A DNA stretch of 64,000 bases from JAFAGO01 sp031987605 (GCA_031987605.1 DALZZF010000015.1:1-64000), one strand, 5' to 3'. Numbered from the stretch's first letter, positions 23,738 to 32,361 are shown. Translations and numbers: made by a program. Notes: generated from the letters alone by a model not told the origin.

Positions 23738-24586
23738 TTATTTCTGAACAAAAATAATCCGGTCGTTTCCGGAGATGTCCTTCAAAAGTTGTGCTTCTGA
23801 AAAATCCTGAAAAATCTGAAGCGTTTCTTGTCCCAGTTTCTGGTTGATTTCCAGAAAAATCATCCCGTTTTCGTTTACATGATTTTTGGCAAATTCTGCA
23901 ATTCTGCGGTAGAAAATCAGGGGATCCTGAATAGGGGAGAAGAGTGCCATTTTGGGTTCAAAATTTTTCACCGAATCGTGAATCTTATTTTCTTCGTCAA
24001 TGCCGATATAAGGCGGATTTGAAATAATGATGTCGAAATTTTCAGCAGGAAAATCATATAAAAAATTTAACAGCTGAAAATGAATTTCAACGTGGTGATG
24101 TTTTGCATTTTCAGTTGCTTTTTCCAATGCTTTTTCTGAAACATCCAGCGCTGAAATTTCTGCGTTGGGGAATTTTTTCTTCAGAATAATAGGAATAATT
24201 CCGCTTCCGGTTCCAATGTCGAGAATTTTTGGATTTGAGATTTGAAATTTGAAATTTGAAATTTCGGAAATAGCCAATTCCAGCAATTCTTCGGTTTCGG
24301 GGCGTGGAATTAAAACATGTTCATTCACCGAAAAAGTTTCTCCGAAAAATTCTGTTTCGCCCAAAATATGCTGATACGGTTTCCCGGATTTTAATTCCTG
24401 AATAATTTCATCCAGCCTTTCCTGATCCTGAATCAAAAGTTCCTGATGTGCAAATCTGCGCTGTAATTTTAAATCAAAACCCAGAATTCGTTCCCCGAAA
24501 ATGGAATACAGAAATGCACTTTCAGATTCGGAATATTGACCGGAAAGTTCAGATTTAAAATGCTTTTTAAATTCAAGAATAGTCAT
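23738..24586 (-). CDS. prmC: Peptide chain release factor N5-glutamine methyltransferase
   Basis: The product has 282 residues. An N-terminal helical domain (1-80) recognises the release factor. The methyltransferase domain follows with the SAM-binding LDIGTGSGIIPIILKK near 122-137 and the catalytic NPPY tetrapeptide in DIIISNPPYIGI near 190. PrmC methylates the Gln of the GGQ motif in RF1 and RF2. Its start codon overlaps the stop of yaaA (TAATG), so translation is probably coupled. Confidence 0.96.
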   Translation of the reverse strand: MTILEFKKHFKSELSGQYSESESAFLYSIFGERILGFDLKLQRRFAHQELLIQDQERLDEIIQELKSGKPYQHILGETEFFGETFSVNEHVLIPRPETEELLELAISEISNFKFQISNPKILDIGTGSGIIPIILKKKFPNAEISALDVSEKALEKATENAKHHHVEIHFQLLNFLYDFPAENFDIIISNPPYIGIDEENKIHDSVKNFEPKMALFSPIQDPLIFYRRIAEFAKNHVNENGMIFLEINQKLGQETLQIFQDFSEAQLLKDISGNDRIIFVQK

Positions 24587-25344
24587 TAGCGCACAAAAAC
24601 AAGATTGGTATTTGTACTTTTTTCTTCATCAATTCTATAGCCTTCGTAGTTGAATGCTTTTACATCATTCAGCGTTCTGGCTTTGGTTTCCGCACAGAAG
24701 CGCACCACAAGACCACGGGCGTGTTTGGTATACACCACAATGGTTTTGGGTTTTCCGGATTTTAATTCAAAGAAATCGAAATCAATAACAGGTGCGTTCA
24801 ATTTTTTATGGTCAAACACCTTAAAATACTCTTTGCTTGCGAGATTGAGAATGAAATCTTTCGTTTTTAATTCCGAATTGAGCTGATCGGTTAGTTTTTC
24901 TCTCCAGAAATCATAGAGATTCGGATATTGATCAAATTTAAAATTTCGCCCCATTTCCAAACGATACAACATAATGCGATCCGAAGGTTTGAGCAAACCG
25001 TAAAGCCCGGAAATCATTCTGTAATTTTTCTGCAGATAATCCAGTGCCGGTTTGTCTAATGTTTTGGCATCCAGACCGCGGTAAACTTCGCCTACAAAAG
25101 CAAAAAGGGCAGGGCAGGATTCTTTGGGTTTCGGATTGGATTTCCAGTTTTGGTTGCGCTGCCAGTTTTCATCGGCAAGTTTTGGTGAAATTTCCATCAG
25201 TTCCTGAAGGAATTTTGGTGATTTTTCTTTCAGAAAAGATTGTATAAATTCTGAATCATGGATGAATTTAGGTGTTGTACTTCTCAATAAATCAGTCGAG
25301 TACTCAATATTCATCAACTTTGCAGGCGAGGTTACAATTTTCAT
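24586..25344 (-). CDS. yaaA: Peroxide stress protein YaaA (DUF328)
   Basis: The product has 252 residues. It has the family opening MKIVTSPAKLMN, the central YRGLDAKTLDKPALDYLQKN region near 85-105, the conserved GLYGLLKPSDRIMLYRLEMG near 114-133 and the C-terminal KHARGLVVRFCAE. YaaA lowers free iron and limits oxidative damage during peroxide stress; the family has a helix-hairpin-helix-containing fold that can bind DNA. It overlaps prmC by one base. Confidence 0.95.
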   Translation of the reverse strand: MKIVTSPAKLMNIEYSTDLLRSTTPKFIHDSEFIQSFLKEKSPKFLQELMEISPKLADENWQRNQNWKSNPKPKESCPALFAFVGEVYRGLDAKTLDKPALDYLQKNYRMISGLYGLLKPSDRIMLYRLEMGRNFKFDQYPNLYDFWREKLTDQLNSELKTKDFILNLASKEYFKVFDHKKLNAPVIDFDFFELKSGKPKTIVVYTKHARGLVVRFCAETKARTLNDVKAFNYEGYRIDEEKSTNTNLVFVR

Positions 25345-25398
25345 ATTGGATGGTAAAAGGACGTTTTATTTTTATAATTTAAAGCATCATCCGGAAGA

Positions 25399-26010
25399 TT
25401 AAATCATTTCTTTTCCCTGACGAATAATTTCGGGCTCACCGGAAGTAAGATCAACAATAGTAGAGGCCACATTGTCGCCGTATCCGGAATCGATCACAAT
25501 ATCTACCAAATGGTCATATTTTTCAGCAATCAATTCAGGATCAGTGGAGTATTCCAAAATTTCATCATCATCCTTAATGGAAGTGGAGGCGATTGGATGT
25601 CCCAATTTTTCAACAATCAATTGTGGAATAGGATGGTCGGGAACACGAATTCCGATTTCTTTATGCCCTTTATATGCCAAAGGCAGGCTTTTGTTGGCTT
25701 CAAGAATAAAAGTAAATGGCCCGGGAATATGACTTTTTAAAAACCGGAAAACAGAATTATCAATGGGCTTGGTAAATCCCGAAAGATGGCTGAGATCGTT
25801 GCAAATAATGGAAAATTGTGCTTTCTCCAGTTTTATTTTCTTGATCTGGGCAATCTTTTCCATTGCTTTAATATCGAAAATATTGCAGCCCAAAGCATAA
25901 ACGGTATCGGACGGATAAATGATAAGTCCACCGTTGTTCAGCGTTTTTATAACCTCGTTAATCAGGTTTTCCTGAGGATTGTCGGGATAAATTTTCAAAA
26001 TTTTTGCCAT
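25399..26010 (-). CDS. tsaC: L-threonylcarbamoyladenylate synthase (TsaC/Sua5/YwlC)
   Basis: The product has 203 residues, the length of a TsaC-type protein without the Sua5 C-terminal domain. The N-terminal NNGGLIIYPSDTVYALGCN and the KIAQIKKIKLEKAQFSIIC block bind ATP and substrate; IGIRVPDHPIPQLIVEKLG and IASTSIK complete the site. It makes threonylcarbamoyl-AMP from Thr, bicarbonate and ATP for t6A37 tRNA modification. A perfect -7 box (TACCTTTG) only 4 bases before the ATG suggests a very short or absent leader. Confidence 0.95.
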   Translation of the reverse strand: MAKILKIYPDNPQENLINEVIKTLNNGGLIIYPSDTVYALGCNIFDIKAMEKIAQIKKIKLEKAQFSIICNDLSHLSGFTKPIDNSVFRFLKSHIPGPFTFILEANKSLPLAYKGHKEIGIRVPDHPIPQLIVEKLGHPIASTSIKDDDEILEYSTDPELIAEKYDHLVDIVIDSGYGDNVASTIVDLTSGEPEIIRQGKEMI

Positions 26011-26014
26011 AATG

Positions 26015-26022
26015 CAAAGGTA
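26015..26022 (-). promoter_or_regulatory. -7 promoter element of tsaC
   Basis: TACCTTTG on the minus strand is a perfect TAnnTTTG match, 4 bases upstream of the tsaC ATG. A TTG on the same strand at 26048-26050 gives a rather long 25-base spacer. Confidence 0.5.
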
Positions 26023-26159
26023 CTCAAAAAATATTTCGGGGAGATTTCAAAAAAATTGAAGAGAAAAAGCAAGACAAAAAACTAAACGAATTCTTTGTAA
26101 ATAAGATAAACAAAGCCGTTAACTTATCTTCGAAATACAATAATTTAAAATGCACAACA

Positions 26160-26340
26160 GGTAGAAGTTACATGATAATTTCACGTTTTAATAAATACGA
26201 AAAAATTATTAAGCACAAAGTTTGTCATTTCGAAGAAATCCAAATTCTTTTTGTAGAGATGCTTACAGTTTGAAAAAGTAGCAGATTTTTTTTATCATAT
26301 TGATATACAGGAAAAAGCATGAAGTAAAGATGACCTCAAA
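26160..26340 (+). repeat. Dispersed intergenic repeat, copy 3
   Basis: It shares with copies 1 and 2 the left ACATGATAATTTCA block (26170-26183), the core GTTTGTCATTTCGAAGAAAT (26220-26239) followed by CCAAATTCT, and a right end containing GACCTCAA. The arms ATTTC/GAAAT of the small core hairpin are conserved while the loop changes. Confidence 0.65.
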
Positions 26341-26351
26341 CAAGAAGAATT

Positions 26352-26705
26352 TTAATCATTTTTCACCACGAGAATCCAGTCTTCTTCCAGAAATTTATAT
26401 CCAATTCCATAAATGAAGCGATACTCTGCACCATTTTTATAGGTTTTAATATTGGTAAAATAATCGAAATCAAAACCATCTGCAAAGAGTTTTGTGCGTG
26501 TAGTTTTGGCTTTTCCATCGGTAAAATTCAGGGCGGAAAGAATACGGTAATTCTTGCGCAATGTATTGTTAATCTTGCGCATCAGGTTGGTGGAATCCTT
26601 GTTCAGCTTATTATTATAGGCGTTTCTGCAGTCATCGCTGCAAAATTTTTTGTCGGCGCGTCCCACGATTTTTTCACCACATTCCAAACATTTTGTTTCT
26701 GCCAT
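26352..26705 (-). CDS. Small zinc-ribbon protein
   Basis: The product has 117 residues. A treble-clef or ribbon-type zinc site is formed by CLECGEK at 5-11 and FCSDDCRNAYNN at 21-32 (CxxC-x14-CxxxC spacing). A basic helical segment follows (NLMRKINNTLRKNYRILSAL at 40-59) and a C-terminal part with several aromatic residues. It resembles small Flavobacteriales proteins with a DUF2116-like ribbon. Function unknown; nucleic-acid or protein binding is likely from the fold. It is read alone. Confidence 0.75.
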   Translation of the reverse strand: MAETKCLECGEKIVGRADKKFCSDDCRNAYNNKLNKDSTNLMRKINNTLRKNYRILSALNFTDGKAKTTRTKLFADGFDFDYFTNIKTYKNGAEYRFIYGIGYKFLEEDWILVVKND

Positions 26706-26821
26706 TTTTTAAAGATACAATTTTCTGGTTCTTTACCAAAAACTATGGATTTTAAGAGTAATCAAGTCAAACGCATTAAAATATTATTAAATTACATTGA
26801 TTTATTGAAATAAAATCAATA

Positions 26822-27003
26822 AACGCAAAGAAAAACAAAGATTTTTTATTTGTTTAAACAATAATTTTAAGAAATACAAAGACATTTCATTTACGAATGT
26901 AATACGAAGAAAATTATTTTGTATTACTTTAATTAAGATTTATCGCCCTTGTTTATCTTTATTTAAAGATTTTTTGAATGAATTCTTCGTTTCCCTTTGC
27001 GTT
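26822..27003. repeat. Palindromic non-coding element, 182 bp
   Basis: The ends are the perfect 9-bp inverted repeat AACGCAAAG (26822-26830) and CTTTGCGTT (26995-27003). A second inverted pair, GTAATAC (26899-26905) and GTATTAC (26921-26927), is centred at 26913, the same centre as the outer pair. The arms between them are only loosely similar. The same AACGCAAAG end occurs at 10737. Confidence 0.45.
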
Positions 27004-27064
27004 AATTGTAATGCATATAACCTGAAGAGTAATGAGAAGAGTAAATCAAAAGTTTTCAAAAACG

Positions 27065-27072
27065 TATATTTG
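27065..27072 (+). promoter_or_regulatory. -7 promoter element of the DEAD-box helicase gene
   Basis: TATATTTG is a perfect TAnnTTTG match, 22 bases before the ATG at 27095. It lies inside the longer reading frame, which supports the shorter start. Confidence 0.5.
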
Positions 27073-27094
27073 CTGCCGAAAACCTTTCAGTCTC

Positions 27095-28447
27095 ATGCCA
27101 AAAACCACTTTTGCCGATTTCGATATTCCTGAAAAAATTCTGGATGTTCTTGCCGACCTTAATCTTTTTGAACCAACTCCCATTCAGGAAAAAAGTTTCA
27201 AACCAATTCTTTCGGGGCGCGATGTAATGGGAATTGCCCAGACCGGAACCGGAAAAACTTTGGCATACCTGCTTCCCGTTCTTAAAAACTGGAAATACAG
27301 CAAAACTGGAAATCCCAGCATTTTAATTTTGGTGCCAACACGTGAATTGGTGGTTCAGGTTTCCGAAATTCTGCATACCCTTACCGAAAATCTTACGACA
27401 AGAGTTATCGGCGTTTACGGCGGGAAAAACATCAATACGCAAAAACTTTTGTTTAATGAAGGCTGCGATATTTTGGTGGGAACACCGGGCAGAGTAATGG
27501 ATCTTGCGATTGACAATGCTATTTCTTTGAAAGAAGTTCAGAAACTTATTATTGATGAATTCGACGAAATGCTGAATCTCGGTTTCCGTCCGCAGTTGAC
27601 GCATATTTTTGAAATGATGAAGGAGAAAAGACAAAACATCCTTTTCAGTGCAACGATGACGGATGCTGTGGATGAAATGCTGGATGAATATTTTGCCAAT
27701 CCTGTTGAAATCTCACTTGCAAAATCGGGGACACCGCTTGAAAAAATAGAGCAATCCGGTTATAAAGTTGAAAACTTCAATACCAAAATCAATTTGTTGG
27801 AATTCTTGTTGAAAACAAACGAAGACATCTCTAAAGTTTTGATTTTCAATAATAATAAAAGACACGCGGATTTACTTTTTACCAAAATAGACGAACTTTT
27901 TCCGGGACAGTTTGATGTGATTCACTCCAACAAATCCCAGAATTACCGCCTGAAAGCCATGAAAAATTTTCAGGATGAAGAAATAAAAGGACTGATTACG
28001 ACCGATGTGATGGCGCGCGGTCTGGATATTTCCGATATTACACACGTCATTAATTTTGAAATTCCCGAAGTTCCGGAACAATATATCCACAGAATCGGGA
28101 GAACCGGACGTGCAGATAAGGACGGGAAAGCCATTTCTTTTGTCACCAAAAAAGAGGAAGAAGCCTTGCTGGAAATTGAAGTTTTAATGGATAAAGAACT
28201 GGATTTTCTTGCATTTCCTTCGGGCGTAAAATTCAATCCTCAAAAAATAGCTTCCGAAAAAGAAGAAATAAAAATGAAAAATCCTATTCAGGTGAAACTG
28301 AACGATGGTGGTGGCGCTTTTCATGAGAAAAAAGACAAAAACAAAAAAATAAATCTCGGTGGTCCTTTCAAACGCAAACCGCCTAAAAAATTCGGAGCGA
28401 ACCGCGCTCAACAGAAAACCAAATCAAAAAGCAAACGCAAAAAATAA
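27095..28447 (+). CDS. DEAD/DEAH-box RNA helicase
   Basis: The product has 450 residues from the ATG at 27095 (MPKTTFADFDIPEKIL). The helicase motifs appear in order: Q motif FEPTPIQEK near 26, Walker A AQTGTGKT near 47, PTRELV, motif II as DEFD (not DEAD) in LIIDEFDEML, SAT in LFSATM, and HRIGRTGRAD. The tail (about 400-450) is strongly basic, as in RhlE/CshA-type helicases that bind structured RNA. It is ATP-dependent and probably acts in ribosome assembly or mRNA decay. A strong terminator follows directly. Confidence 0.95.
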   Translation: MPKTTFADFDIPEKILDVLADLNLFEPTPIQEKSFKPILSGRDVMGIAQTGTGKTLAYLLPVLKNWKYSKTGNPSILILVPTRELVVQVSEILHTLTENLTTRVIGVYGGKNINTQKLLFNEGCDILVGTPGRVMDLAIDNAISLKEVQKLIIDEFDEMLNLGFRPQLTHIFEMMKEKRQNILFSATMTDAVDEMLDEYFANPVEISLAKSGTPLEKIEQSGYKVENFNTKINLLEFLLKTNEDISKVLIFNNNKRHADLLFTKIDELFPGQFDVIHSNKSQNYRLKAMKNFQDEEIKGLITTDVMARGLDISDITHVINFEIPEVPEQYIHRIGRTGRADKDGKAISFVTKKEEEALLEIEVLMDKELDFLAFPSGVKFNPQKIASEKEEIKMKNPIQVKLNDGGGAFHEKKDKNKKINLGGPFKRKPPKKFGANRAQQKTKSKSKRKK

Positions 28448-28472
28448 CCCCTGAATTTCAGGGGCTTCTTAT
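28448..28472 (+). terminator. Terminator of the helicase gene
   Basis: CCCCTGA pairs with TCAGGGG immediately after the stop codon, followed by CTTCTTATTAT. Confidence 0.75.
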
Positions 28473-28507
28473 TATCATTCTAACTTTTTCTCCATTGAGC
28501 GTTTTTT

Positions 28508-28915
28508 TCAGGATGTTCTTTTTCGATCCTTCATTCCCATTTTTTGGGGTTGCTTTTCTTTGAATTTCGCAAACTGATCTTTTGTTAAAATTTTCTGGAT
28601 TTTTTTATCAAAATCCGTTCTTTCTTTGTCCATTTTGTTTTTCATCTGCGCTCTGTACGGTCTTTCTTCATTTTTAGAATGATTGTTGGAGGCTAATTTT
28701 GTTGGGCGGTTCTTTTCGAATTGAGCTTCTCTTTCTTTAAAAAGGTTTTGTAATTTCCTTTTTTGTGCAGTACTAAGATTCAACTCTTCAAAAGGTTTCA
28801 TCATTTGTTCTGTACTTGGTTTTGGTCTTGGACCTTCGCCTTTTGAACCATTCTGGGCAAATGCAGTTGTGGTAAATGCCAATAATAATGCGGATGTTAA
28901 AAATAACTTTTTCAT
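28508..28915 (-). CDS. Spy/CpxP-like periplasmic protein
   Basis: The product has 135 residues from the ATG at 28915; 29 further codons upstream are not signal-like. A signal peptide (KKLFLTSALLLAFTTTAFAQ) precedes a mature protein of about 115 residues rich in Lys, Arg, Gln and Glu. The LNLSTAQKRKLQNLFKER and ILTKDQFAKFKEKQ segments match the paired LTxxQ-like helices of the Spy/CpxP family, ATP-independent periplasmic chaperones or stress sensors. Function is inferred from this resemblance. Confidence 0.8.
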   Translation of the reverse strand: MKKLFLTSALLLAFTTTAFAQNGSKGEGPRPKPSTEQMMKPFEELNLSTAQKRKLQNLFKEREAQFEKNRPTKLASNNHSKNEERPYRAQMKNKMDKERTDFDKKIQKILTKDQFAKFKEKQPQKMGMKDRKRTS

Positions 28916-29094
28916 GTTGTTGCAATTTTGAATTAATAAATATTCTTTTGAAAATCTGTAAACAAGATTGCAATTGGAATGCCTGAAAAAGTACACCAGC
29001 ATGAGTTTTAGAAGTTTGTAAGTTTCATATCGACGAAATCGACAGTTTTCAAGACGATAGAAAAATCTTTACAAAAATCTTTTTGAAAATTTTA

Positions 29095-29748
29095 TTACTT
29101 CAAATACGGCTTTATAATATCCGCCCAGATTGTATATCCGGAAGGTTTCATGTGCAGCATATCTTCAAGAAAAATATCGTGGCGCACATTTCCGGAAGCG
29201 TCTTCCATTGCTTTGGTAATATCGATGTATTCGGCATTTTTTTGCCTTTTCATAAATTTTTCAATTCGGGAATTGGTCTCGGCAAACTGCTTCCAGAGTT
29301 TTTCGCGACTGGGCGACATTTTAATGGAAACATATGCAACCGGAATTTCTGGATAGTAGGTTCGAAGTGTTTTGTAGAATTGCTTGTAACGATCGAACAC
29401 TTTTTTTGCAGAAATTTCAGGCTCAGAAGCGAAATCGTTTTCACCACAATAAATAATGATTTGTTTGGGATGATACGGTTGCAGCAGTTCGGTAGAGTAG
29501 AAGTTCAAATCTTTAAGAGACGAACCTCCAAAACCGCGGTTCACAATCACTTTATCAGGGAAATAATCGCCAACATCCTGCCACATTGTAAATGAGGAAC
29601 TTCCAATGAAAAGAATAGGATCTTTAGGAAGCGGTTTTGTTTCATTCAGGGTTTTAAATTTTTGAATATCATCCCAAAACGCCGGTTTTTCCTGCGCGAA
29701 AGCCAGTGTGGTGATGAAAATAAAAAATAAATAACAGAAAGATTTCAT
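29095..29748 (-). CDS. Secreted SGNH/GDSL hydrolase
   Basis: The product has 217 residues from the ATG at 29748 (the ATG at 29760 adds four residues). A signal peptide (KSFCYLFFIFITTLAFAQ) precedes the SGNH fold. Block I is the modified ILFIGSSSFTMW with the nucleophilic Ser near 50, block II is NRGFGGSSLKDL, block III is IIIYCGENDF with the conserved Asn, and block V is DMLHMKPSGY with the Asp-His pair. Such enzymes are esterases, lipases or carbohydrate deacetylases in the periplasm; the substrate is unknown. Confidence 0.88.
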   Translation of the reverse strand: MKSFCYLFFIFITTLAFAQEKPAFWDDIQKFKTLNETKPLPKDPILFIGSSSFTMWQDVGDYFPDKVIVNRGFGGSSLKDLNFYSTELLQPYHPKQIIIYCGENDFASEPEISAKKVFDRYKQFYKTLRTYYPEIPVAYVSIKMSPSREKLWKQFAETNSRIEKFMKRQKNAEYIDITKAMEDASGNVRHDIFLEDMLHMKPSGYTIWADIIKPYLK

Positions 29749-29861
29749 AGAATTGAACATGATAAAAAGGGTTTGTATATCGGTTAAAATTTAGTGACAA
29801 AGACTTCTTCCGAAGGTTAAAATTACAAAATAAATCATCAACCAAAGCATTTTAAAATTAG

Positions 29862-29869
29862 TACCTTTG
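29862..29869 (+). promoter_or_regulatory. -7 promoter element of era
   Basis: TACCTTTG is a perfect TAnnTTTG match, 16 bases before the era ATG. Confidence 0.55.
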
Positions 29870-29885
29870 CATTTCAATTAAATAT

Positions 29886-30761
29886 ATGCACAAAGCAGGT
29901 TTTGTAAATATTGTAGGGAAACCCAACGCGGGAAAATCCACTCTTCTGAATCAACTGATGGGAGAGAAGCTCGCCATTGTAACGCAAAAAGCGCAAACTA
30001 CCCGACACCGTATTTTCGGGATTTATAATGAGGAGGATTTGCAGATTGTTTTTTCGGATACGCCAGGAGTTTTGGATCCAAAGTATGGACTTCAGGAAAA
30101 AATGATGGAATTTGTAAAAGATTCTCTTCAGGATGCGGATGTTTTCCTTTTTATTGTGGATGTTTCGGATAAAGCCGAGCCTTCCGAATTTTTAATCGAA
30201 AAACTCAATAAAATTCCGGTTCCGGTACTTTTACTACTGAATAAAATCGATCAGACCGATCAGGAAAACCTTGAAAAACAAGTGGAGTTGTGGCATGAAA
30301 GAATTCCAAAAGCGGAGATTCTTCCGATTTCGGCATTAAATTCCTTCAATACCGATATTATTTTACCGAAACTGAAAGCGTTGCTTCCTGAAAATCCGCC
30401 TTATTACGATAAAGATCAGTTTACTGATAAGCCCGAACGCTTTTTTGTGAATGAAACCATTCGTGAAAAAATTCTCCTTAATTACGAGAAGGAAATCCCA
30501 TATTCTGTAGAAGTGGTGACGGAAATGTTTAAAGAAAAAGAGGGAATTATCTTCATTGATTCCATTATTTATGTGGAACGGGAAACCCAAAAGGGAATCC
30601 TAATCGGACATAAAGGCGACGCCATAAAAAAAGTGGGAACCGAGGCCAGAATTGATCTTGAAAAATTTTTCAGTAAAAAAATCCATCTGAATTTGTTTGT
30701 AAAAGTAAAAAGAGACTGGCGCAAAAACGACCGCGATTTGAAAAATTTCGGATATCGCTAA
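29886..30761 (+). CDS. era: GTPase Era
   Basis: The product has 291 residues. The G1 loop GKPNAGKSTL lies near 11-20, G2 is in QTTRHRI, G3 is DTPGV, G4 is NKID and G5 is SALN. The C-terminal KH domain carries IGHKGDAIKKVGTEAR near 238-253, which binds the 3' end of 16S rRNA. Era is an essential factor for 30S subunit maturation. It is followed by a separate DoxX promoter. Confidence 0.97.
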   Translation: MHKAGFVNIVGKPNAGKSTLLNQLMGEKLAIVTQKAQTTRHRIFGIYNEEDLQIVFSDTPGVLDPKYGLQEKMMEFVKDSLQDADVFLFIVDVSDKAEPSEFLIEKLNKIPVPVLLLLNKIDQTDQENLEKQVELWHERIPKAEILPISALNSFNTDIILPKLKALLPENPPYYDKDQFTDKPERFFVNETIREKILLNYEKEIPYSVEVVTEMFKEKEGIIFIDSIIYVERETQKGILIGHKGDAIKKVGTEARIDLEKFFSKKIHLNLFVKVKRDWRKNDRDLKNFGYR

Positions 30762-30776
30762 AATAATCACCGTAAA

Positions 30777-30807
30777 TTGGCATTATCATTAAGATTTCCT
30801 ATATTTG
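30777..30807 (+). promoter_or_regulatory. Promoter of the second DoxX gene
   Basis: TTG at 30777-30779, a 20-base spacer and a perfect TATATTTG at 30800-30807 fit the flavobacterial -33/-7 consensus exactly, 19 bases before the ATG. Confidence 0.7.
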
Positions 30808-30826
30808 AAGTTCTAATGCATTTGAT

Positions 30827-31255
30827 ATGAACTATTTTACATCCGTAAAAAGTAATCCTTTTCTGTCCGATTTTGCGCTACTTATTGTAAGAGTTTTTGT
30901 AGGATTTGCAATGCTTTCGCATGGTTATCCCAAATTGCAGATGCTGCTGTCCGGTGATGAAATCAAATTCTTTGATTTTCTCGGAATGGGAGCAAAATTT
31001 TCCCTAGTTTTGACGATTTTTGCGGAATTCGTATGTTCTATTTTTTTGATATTGGGGCTTTTCACAAGATGGGCGACTTTTTTCCTGATTTTTACAATGG
31101 CAATTGCAGTATTGCTTGTACATGGCGCAGATCCTTTTGAGAAAAGAGAAATGGGATTATTGTATCTGGGAATTTATCTTCTGATTTTCACCTTTGGTCC
31201 CGGAAAATTTTCTATTGATGGGATGATTAGCAGCCGAAAAAAATCGGATTGGTAA
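30827..31255 (+). CDS. DoxX family membrane protein
   Basis: The product has 142 residues with four hydrophobic segments near 17-35, 57-77, 83-102 and 110-128. The sequence LLIVRVFVGFAMLSHGYPKL at the N-terminus and GLFTRWATFFLIFTMAIA are typical of DoxX proteins. The family is linked to quinone-dependent redox or oxidative stress handling in some bacteria, but the role here is unknown. A thioesterase gene follows after 29 bases on the same strand, so they may be co-transcribed. Confidence 0.9.
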   Translation: MNYFTSVKSNPFLSDFALLIVRVFVGFAMLSHGYPKLQMLLSGDEIKFFDFLGMGAKFSLVLTIFAEFVCSIFLILGLFTRWATFFLIFTMAIAVLLVHGADPFEKREMGLLYLGIYLLIFTFGPGKFSIDGMISSRKKSDW

Positions 31256-31284
31256 TCATCATCGCAAATTTCGCATAAACATAC

Positions 31285-31740
31285 ATGGAAAATAACATTT
31301 CCTACACGAAAACCATCACGGTTTCAGAGCATCATCTGGATCAGAATGGTCATGTAAATAATGTTCAGTATGTATATTGGGTGGAAGAAATCGCGACCGA
31401 ACACTGGGAAAATTTAAAATTCAAAACGCCTTATACCCAACATTATTGGGTGATGATCGACCATCATATTCAATACAAAAAAGAAGTTTTTGTAGGGGAG
31501 CAACTCATCGTAAAAACGTATCCGCAAAAACCCGAAAATATCCGTCAGCCAAGGAAAGTTGAATTTTACCGCAACGGTGAATTAATCGTAGATTCCCGGA
31601 CTTTATGGATTTTGCTGGAGAATGAAACAAAGAAAATTGTCCGGATTAATGAAGATTGGCTGGATAAACTTTCAGCGAACTTACTTTTGATAAAAGTGTT
31701 AGTAAAAAGCAAAAATAGGCAAAACGATAAAAACCATTAA
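31285..31740 (+). CDS. Acyl-CoA thioesterase (4HBT/YbgC type)
   Basis: The product has 151 residues. It shows the hotdog-fold thioesterase order: TVSEHHLDQNGHVNNVQYVYWVEE at about 13-36, where Asp and His form the active-site DxxGHVNN motif, then the EVFVGEQLIVKTYP strand and an RKVEFYRNG strand. The protein hydrolyses acyl-CoA, probably short or aromatic chains. The basic last 20 residues (LVKSKNRQNDKNH) look unlike the family and may reflect disturbance near the border of the metal cluster. Confidence 0.88.
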   Translation: MENNISYTKTITVSEHHLDQNGHVNNVQYVYWVEEIATEHWENLKFKTPYTQHYWVMIDHHIQYKKEVFVGEQLIVKTYPQKPENIRQPRKVEFYRNGELIVDSRTLWILLENETKKIVRINEDWLDKLSANLLLIKVLVKSKNRQNDKNH

Positions 31741-31953
31741 TATACAAAGTCCTATAAAAAAGTTATCTTAGTTTGGAATCCTGTTTCAAATACGATTTAG
31801 ACTTGAAAATACAGTGTTAGATTACAAATTCGTACCGATTGGCAGAGGTAATATCTTGTCTTAAATTAATCGTATTTCAGTATTAAATCAATAATAATTT
31901 ATTTTGAAACGTTTTAAATTACAGTAGGTTAGTACGTGTAACAATCTTTTTCC

Positions 31954-31961
31954 TAATTTTG
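31954..31961 (+). promoter_or_regulatory. -7 promoter element of the metal-efflux cluster
   Basis: TAATTTTG is a perfect TAnnTTTG match ending one base before the ATG at 31963. Transcription would therefore start at or after that codon, which favours an in-frame start at the GTG at 31966 or the ATG at 31975, or a leaderless mRNA. Confidence 0.5.
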
Positions 31962-31962
31962 T

Positions 31963-32361
31963 ATGGTGAAAAAAATGTTCGCCATACTGTTACTTTCTAT
32001 CTATCTGATTTCTACCACAGAGTTAGGTCAGTTGTTGAAGTTTCCTATGTTGGTAGAACATTATTTCGATCACAAAGAAAAAAATCCGGAGGTTACTGTT
32101 TTGCAATTTTTGGAAGTTCATTACGCCGGGAACCATCTGGAAAACCATCCACACGATGACGATTATGAACAAGACAAACAATTACCGTTTATCGTACATA
32201 TCGATGTTTTGAATATCAGTTTTGTACTTGCCCCCCCTTTTAGTTTTGATATAGAAACCAAAAAACTTGTAGGCAAAGAACCCAAAACCTTGCCTTTGGA
32301 CGATACATTTTCTGATAACAATTACCGTTCTGCCATCTGGCAACCTCCGAAATTCTGTTAA
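31963..32361 (+). CDS. Small cluster-head protein of the metal efflux operon
   Basis: The product has 132 residues. The hydrophobic start (MFAILLLSIYLISTTELGQL) is a signal peptide or anchor. The mature part has an acidic His-rich stretch (ENHPHDDDYEQDKQ near 56-69) that could bind metal, and a conserved-looking LPFIVHIDVLNISFVL. Similar small proteins commonly precede CusA/CzcA-TolC fusion genes in Bacteroidota; function unknown. The start is uncertain because the -7 box abuts the first ATG. Two hairpins lie between it and the next gene. Confidence 0.8.
   Translation: MVKKMFAILLLSIYLISTTELGQLLKFPMLVEHYFDHKEKNPEVTVLQFLEVHYAGNHLENHPHDDDYEQDKQLPFIVHIDVLNISFVLAPPFSFDIETKKLVGKEPKTLPLDDTFSDNNYRSAIWQPPKFC

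Larger units (their letters stand above)
26011..26351. other. Intergenic region with dispersed repeat copy 3
   Basis: These 341 bases hold the tsaC promoter (26015-26022) and the third, diverged copy of the dispersed repeat (about 26160-26340). No gene is supported. Confidence 0.7.
26706..27094. other. Intergenic region with a symmetric palindromic element
   Basis: These 389 bases contain the 182-bp imperfect inverted-repeat element (26822-27003) and the helicase -7 box (27065-27072). No gene is supported; the helicase frame extends upstream to 27032 but this part precedes the likely transcription start. Confidence 0.65.

Noticed and set aside
31959..32159. 66-residue frame overlapping the cluster-head gene
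   Set aside because: It is an alternative frame of the small gene at 31963; it lacks family features and shares the sequence by shift only.
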